NCBI RefSeq assembly: GCF_014243445.1
Contig: NZ_JACLQD010000005.1
Location: 337,825 to 401,824, forward strand
Reading direction: 5' to 3'
DNA length: 64,000 bases
From: Paragemmobacter straminiformis
GTDB lineage: Bacteria; Pseudomonadota; Alphaproteobacteria; Rhodobacterales; Rhodobacteraceae
Shown here: positions 59,954-64,000 of the stretch, one piece after another
Numbering within the stretch: the stretch's first letter is position 1
How the letters are laid out: every line of letters starts with the position of its first letter
The notes under the pieces: generated by a model
What the model was told of the DNA's origin: nothing
Database searches by the model: none
The model's input: the letters and a program-made list of their open reading frames with translations, nothing else
Made by a program: the position numbers and the translations under genes

Positions 59954-60991
59954 ATGCGGGCAGCGGTTTTGCGGAACTACCGGCAGGATCTGTCGATCGA
60001 GACGGTCGCCGATCCGGTCTGCGAGGCGGATGGCGTGGTGGTGCGCGTGCTGGCCTGCGGCGTATGCCGGAGCGACTGGCACGGCTGGGTGGGCGAACAC
60101 CCGCGCGTCAAGCGCGGGGCGATTCCCGGCCATGAATATTGCGGCGAGGTTGTCGAAGTCGGCCCGCTGGCGCGCTGGCAGGTGGGTGACAGGATCATCG
60201 CGCCCTTCATCCTTGCCTGCGGGCAATGCCCCGACTGCCAGTCGGGCAATTCCAACATCTGCAAGACGCAGCGCGTGCCGGGATTCGGCGAGCCGGGGGC
60301 TTATGCCGAATATATCGGCGTGCCGCATGCCCATAACCTTGCGCGCCTGCCCGACAGCATCTCGCCGGTGCTGGCGGCGGGGCTGGGGTGCCGTGTCACG
60401 ACGGCCTGGCATGCGCTGACGGGGCGGGCGCAGATACAGGCGGGGGAATGGCTGGCCGTGCATGGCACCGGCGGCATCGGGCTGTCGGCGCTGCTGTTGG
60501 GGCGGGCCTTGGGCGCGCGGGTCGCCGTGGTGGATGTTGTGCCGGAAAAGCTGGCCCATGCCCTGTCGCTGGGGGCCGAGGCTGCCTTTGACGCGCGCGA
60601 GGGGGATGCGGCCGCACGGATCGTCGAGGCGACGGGGGGCGGGGCGCATGTCTCGATCGAGGCCCTCGGGATCGAGGCCACGGCCAATGCCTCGATCGAG
60701 TGCCTGCGCCCGTTGGGGCGCCATGTTCAGGTGGGTTTGCCCGTCGGCCATACCGCGCGGATGGAGATCAACATGAACGCGGTCTATATGAAGCAGCTGG
60801 CACTTTACGGCACGCGGGGGATGCCCGCGTGGAAATATCCGCGGCTGCTCGACATGATCACGCGGGGGGCGGTGGACATGTCGCCGCTGATCGCGCGGAC
60901 CGTGCCGCTGTCGGGGGCCTCGGCCGAGTTGCGGGCCTTTGACGGGCCGATGCCGCCCGGCGTGGCGGTGATTGACGATCTCGCGCGCTAG
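59954..60991 (+). CDS. Zinc-dependent alcohol dehydrogenase (MDR family)
   Basis: A 345-residue medium-chain dehydrogenase. Catalytic zinc ligands are in GVCRSDWHG and GHEYCGEV. The structural zinc cysteines are in CGQCPDCQSGNSNIC (about 93-107), and the NAD-binding site is HGTGGIGLSALL (near 175). The alcohol or aldehyde substrate is not evident. GGGGAG lies 7 bp before ATG 59954. Confidence 0.92.
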   Translation: MRAAVLRNYRQDLSIETVADPVCEADGVVVRVLACGVCRSDWHGWVGEHPRVKRGAIPGHEYCGEVVEVGPLARWQVGDRIIAPFILACGQCPDCQSGNSNICKTQRVPGFGEPGAYAEYIGVPHAHNLARLPDSISPVLAAGLGCRVTTAWHALTGRAQIQAGEWLAVHGTGGIGLSALLLGRALGARVAVVDVVPEKLAHALSLGAEAAFDAREGDAAARIVEATGGGAHVSIEALGIEATANASIECLRPLGRHVQVGLPVGHTARMEINMNAVYMKQLALYGTRGMPAWKYPRLLDMITRGAVDMSPLIARTVPLSGASAELRAFDGPMPPGVAVIDDLAR

Positions 60992-61078
60992 GCTTCGGCC
61001 CGCCTCCGAGGTTCTTCGCCGTCGATGCGTTTTGGGGCTACACACCCGCGCAAGGCGGTGCTAATAGCCCGCCACCAG

Positions 61079-61154
61079 GCCGCTGTAGCTCAGCTGGTAG
61101 AGCACGTCATTCGTAATGATGGGGTCGGGGGTTCGAGTCCCTTCAGCGGCACCA
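61079..61154 (+). tRNA. tRNA-Thr (anticodon CGT)
   Basis: Acceptor arms GCCGCTG / CAGCGGC pair perfectly. D arm GCTC..GAGC, anticodon stem CGTCA/TGATG with loop TTCGTAA, and T loop TTCGAGT are present. CCA is encoded at 61152-61154. The anticodon CGT reads ACG (Thr). Confidence 0.95.
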
Positions 61155-61368
61155 CTTCTCTTTTCCGCCCTCTGGCGCGTCATGGAACGCGGGATGAGCG
61201 GGACGGGGTGGGCGCAAATCCTCTGAGAGAGTTTTATTGCCAGCCTGCGGCCCGACCGGCGCAAAGCGTGGCTGCATCGGGCGCGGCGGCGGCTTTGGCC
61301 TTGCGCGGCGGCGCGCGCGGCCCGCGTCCGGTCTGCGCCCGTTCTATGGCTGCCAATCCCTACTCCGC

Positions 61369-63342
61369 TCAGGCGGGGCTTTCCTCGGCCGCCGGTTTGC
61401 GGCGTTTGCGCTTTGGGGGGGCGGGGGCGTCTTCGGGGCGCTTGTAGCGGGCGGGCAGCCTGTCGACGTAGCGTTTCGGAAGGCTGGCATGCAGCGCGCC
61501 GCGCTGGACCAGTTCGTCAAGGCAGATCAGCGCCACGGTCTGGCTGTCGAACACAGCAGAGGCCAGAATCGCGAGGTGCTTCAAACCCTCGGTCGCGATC
61601 TCGTCGATGCGCGTCAGGTCGCGGATGTAGACGGCATCGCCGTCGATGAGCTGGTCGCGGCAACTGCCGAAGTTCAGCCGGTGCAATTGCGAATTTTGCA
61701 GCGGCATCGCCTTGTTGAACAGGTATTTGTGCAGGGCAAAGCCGCTGCCGCGCAGGGCTTCGTCGACGCCTGCCGACATAGGCTCGTCCTCGTAGAGCCG
61801 GAAATGGCGCAGCTCGACGATGACGGCGACGGTGGCCTTCAGCTTTTCGGCGGCACCGCGGAACACGTCGACCTCGCCGCCCTGAATGTCGATCTTGAGC
61901 AGATCGAACGCGTCGATGGCCTCGACCTCGTCTAGGGCGACGGTCTTCATCGGCACGCGGCTGAGAACCCGACCCAGACGCGGGCGGCCCAGACGCTGCA
62001 TCGCGGGGGTATAGGGTTCGAAGAGCGAGGTCATGCCGTCGCTGTAATAGATCTTGAGTTCCTTTTCCGACCCGTCACCGACGGCAAAGGGGTGATAGAC
62101 CTCGCGCTCGGATTTGATGCTTTGCAGCTTTGCGAAAGCCTCGGGCTGCGGTTCGAAGCCGATGACGTCGCAACCGCCAAGCTTGAGCAGGTCCTTGTAG
62201 GGAACGTCATTGATCGGGTTCGCACCGACATCGAGGACGACGGTCGGTCGCGCAAGGGCGAGGCCTTCGATCAGCAGGCGTGTGGCGGATGCGGTGTCGG
62301 GCATCTTCCTGTCCCTTGGCCGCGGTGCGGCGGTTTCGGGCCCGTCCGTCGGGGGCGGGGGCGGGGCATTCCAGCCGAAGCGCCCTTCCTTGACCAGCAC
62401 CTCGTCGCGCAGGGCCTGGAAGGCCGACCACGCCGCCGCTTCAAGCCGCAGGATTTCGGGGTCGCTGCGATAGAGGGCGAGCAGGTCGCGCACGCCTGCC
62501 ATATGCTTCAGGATCGAGGGTTCGACGGTCTGGTTGCGGTCGGCATAGTTCCAGAAGGTCGATCCGCGCAGGTATTTGGCGTGTTTCATCGCCATGCCGT
62601 CGCCGCGCAGGTTCTTGAGGACGAACACATCCTCGGACCGGATGGCGTAGTGGTTGATGCAGGCGTTTTCCCATGTGACCATGTCGATGGTCGCGGCGGT
62701 GTGGCGACCGGCCTCGGGGTCGTGGAGGGCGTCGTTGGGCAGGACACGGCCGGCGGTGTTCTTCAGGACCACATCCGTGCGGCGCGGGTCCTTGGGCATG
62801 TGGCAATCGACGGCGGCAAAGGCATCGGGGCGGAAGAAGCACTTCTGCAAGGCACGGCTGCGGCGCAGCCAGTTCTCGGACATCGTGCAGGTTTCCAGCA
62901 CGGTGCCGCCCGGCCAGAGCCTGCGCCCCTCGCTGCCGAACATGCGCCAGCTTACCGCGATGCAATCGGCCTCTCCGACCTTGCCGAGCAGGTCCGCGAC
63001 CTGACCCGCGCCACAGGTCACGTTCAGGAATTCGTCGGTGTCGATGTGCAGCACCCATTCGACATCCCGCATGTCGGGATGGGCAAGGGCAAGGGCGCAG
63101 CCTGCGGGCTGGGGGGCCACACCTTCCGGGGGCGACTGGCGCAGATGGATGACCTCGCCCATTTCGGCGAGCCGGTCGAGAAGCAGTTCCGAGCCGTCGG
63201 TGCAGTCGTTCGAGACGACGAAGATACGGTCAAAGCCGATGGAACGGTGATAGGCGACCCATTCGCAGATCCAGAGAGCCTCGTTCCGCTGGCAACTGAC
63301 GATTGCCTTCAGCTTGCGGGAGGGCGCGGGGTCTAGCGCCAT
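61369..63342 (-). CDS. Glycosyltransferase family 2-like / FkbM methyltransferase fusion
   Basis: A 657-residue two-domain protein. Residues about 10-290 form a glycosyltransferase-2-like domain (CQRNEALWICEWVAYHRSIG, VVSNDCTDGS, and HIDTDEFLN with the DxD motif). Residues about 360-570 form an FkbM-type SAM methyltransferase (VVLDVGANPIND, DVIGFEPQPEAF and LLKIDIQGGEVDVFRGA). A lysine-rich tail ends the protein. It is probably involved in surface glycan synthesis and modification. The start is uncertain: ATG 63342 fits the family; GTG 63432 and ATG 63414 are in frame upstream. No clear ribosome binding site. Confidence 0.8.
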   Translation of the reverse strand: MALDPAPSRKLKAIVSCQRNEALWICEWVAYHRSIGFDRIFVVSNDCTDGSELLLDRLAEMGEVIHLRQSPPEGVAPQPAGCALALAHPDMRDVEWVLHIDTDEFLNVTCGAGQVADLLGKVGEADCIAVSWRMFGSEGRRLWPGGTVLETCTMSENWLRRSRALQKCFFRPDAFAAVDCHMPKDPRRTDVVLKNTAGRVLPNDALHDPEAGRHTAATIDMVTWENACINHYAIRSEDVFVLKNLRGDGMAMKHAKYLRGSTFWNYADRNQTVEPSILKHMAGVRDLLALYRSDPEILRLEAAAWSAFQALRDEVLVKEGRFGWNAPPPPPTDGPETAAPRPRDRKMPDTASATRLLIEGLALARPTVVLDVGANPINDVPYKDLLKLGGCDVIGFEPQPEAFAKLQSIKSEREVYHPFAVGDGSEKELKIYYSDGMTSLFEPYTPAMQRLGRPRLGRVLSRVPMKTVALDEVEAIDAFDLLKIDIQGGEVDVFRGAAEKLKATVAVIVELRHFRLYEDEPMSAGVDEALRGSGFALHKYLFNKAMPLQNSQLHRLNFGSCRDQLIDGDAVYIRDLTRIDEIATEGLKHLAILASAVFDSQTVALICLDELVQRGALHASLPKRYVDRLPARYKRPEDAPAPPKRKRRKPAAEESPA

Positions 63343-63791
63343 CCGGAGGAACCGCAGACATATACGACTATCACGGCGATCAACTGGCCCAAATTGCACT
63401 GCGAGGGAAAGCATAGCATCGGGCTTTGTCACCCGTCAACGCGCATGCCCCGATGTGCGGTGGCGGGTAAGGCGCTGAATTCGCGCGGAAAACGGGGCGA
63501 TGGCGGCGCGGGGACAGGCGCGCCCCGCGCAGCGATCAGCGGGCTTGTGCCCGTCGCAGGCCGCAGGCGTGGCAGGCGGTGGCCAAAGCGGAGTGCGACA
63601 GGGGGGGAGGCGGAAGCCACCATCCCCCCGCAAGGGGCGAGTCGGCCCGCAGCGGCAGAAAGCGGCATGACGCCCTGCCGCGAACCCTGCCCGCAGGCCG
63701 TGCAAGGCGTGGCAGCATCGGGTTGCGCCCAAGGAAACAAGGGCAGGGCGGGGGCGTCACAAAATCTTTTCGTTTTCTTCGTTTTTCCCTC

Positions 63792-63820
63792 TTGCAGAGG
63801 CCGGACGCTCTCCGTAAATA
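63792..63820 (+). promoter_or_regulatory. Predicted rRNA operon promoter
   Basis: TTGCAG at 63792-63797, 17-bp spacer, TAAATA at 63815-63820, preceded by a T-rich tract (TCTTTTCGTTTTCTTCGTTT). Strong-looking promoter upstream of an rrn-type leader. The 360 bp or so between the glycosyltransferase gene and this promoter holds nothing I recognise. Confidence 0.65.
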
Positions 63821-64000
63821 GCGCTTCACCGGAGACGCGGTGCGGTCGAAAGACCAAGTTGCGGAACCGGAACACGATCTGGATGTGAGGCGGGACGGCG
63901 CTGGAGTTACAGCGTTCGGCTTGTTTTTTGTCTGGTGCTCTTTGACAATTGAATTGATGAAGGGATATGCGGGCGGTTTGGGCGCATCGGCGTCTGATCG
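63821..64000 (+). promoter_or_regulatory. rRNA operon leader with boxA
   Basis: TGCTCTTTGACAATTGAAT at 63936-63954 contains a boxA antitermination sequence (TGCTCTTTGACA), followed by TGATGAAGGGATATG. This is the leader that precedes 16S rRNA in alphaproteobacteria. The 16S gene itself lies past the window edge. Confidence 0.75.

Overview
The window is about 64 kb of high-GC bacterial chromosome. Gene content points to an alphaproteobacterium of the order Rhodobacterales (Rhodobacter/Paracoccus relatives). The evidence is: a complete dcw cell-wall/division cluster with a DUF2484 gene between murC and murB; the zeta-type F1-ATPase inhibitor; alphaproteobacterial SspB; a DUF1127 gene followed by four CCUCCUCCC-loop small RNAs (the CcaF1-CcsR locus known from Rhodobacter sphaeroides); an UpsM-like leader RNA before mraZ; and a GTTC-N7-GTTC LexA box. 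I cannot name the species. I see no transposase, integrase, phage gene or CRISPR array.

Layout. 1-9.6 kb: class II aldolase, a GlxA-type regulator, purQ, a DctB/DctD-like two-component pair whose regulator lacks the sigma54-contact motif, and rne (RNase E) with a long leader. 9.9-24.2 kb: housekeeping and accessory genes, including tusA, ccdA, a hydrolase-P450 pair, a fumC-DUF4169-RHH operon, sspB, the mtnP-apt adenine salvage pair, a DMSP-lyase-like cupin, a flavin reductase, a GNAT, EcsC, BenE, the ccsR/ccaF1 locus and mrp. 24.6-47.6 kb: the dcw cluster in the order mraZ, rsmH, ftsL, ftsI, murE, murF, mraY, a DedA-like gene, an SDR gene, murD, ftsW, murG, murC, DUF2484, murB, ddl, ftsQ, ftsA, ftsZ, lpxC. 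It is preceded by putative MraZ boxes and an UpsM-like RNA. 47.7-57 kb: bamD, recN, a corrinoid protein with DUF1638 and a B12-type homocysteine methyltransferase (parts of what looks like a split methionine synthase), an SOS-box radical SAM gene and an MprF-like membrane protein. 57-64 kb: F1-ATPase zeta inhibitor, purC, purS, a Hint-domain protein, a zinc alcohol dehydrogenase, tRNA-Thr(CGT), a glycosyltransferase-FkbM fusion, then the promoter and boxA leader of an rRNA operon whose 16S gene lies beyond the right edge.

The genes between the operons are ordinary, but the spaces between them are not. Three repeat systems recur. (1) A 21-bp palindrome with TGACGCA/TGCGTCA-like centres, often paired with a constant 3-bp gap, sits at gene 3' ends (about 24 copies) and is amplified into a 102-bp tandem array at 53.4-53.8 kb. 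(2) A GC-hairpin plus GATATTTGG element occurs in about eight intergenic gaps. (3) GTTAGGGTTAA repeats fill the murD-ftsW gap together with a decayed copy of a murD segment. The 3' end of the dctD-like gene is also tandemly duplicated. The most notable functional locus is the ccaF1-ccsR array, with eight CCTCCTCCC hairpins arranged as four two-hairpin RNAs.
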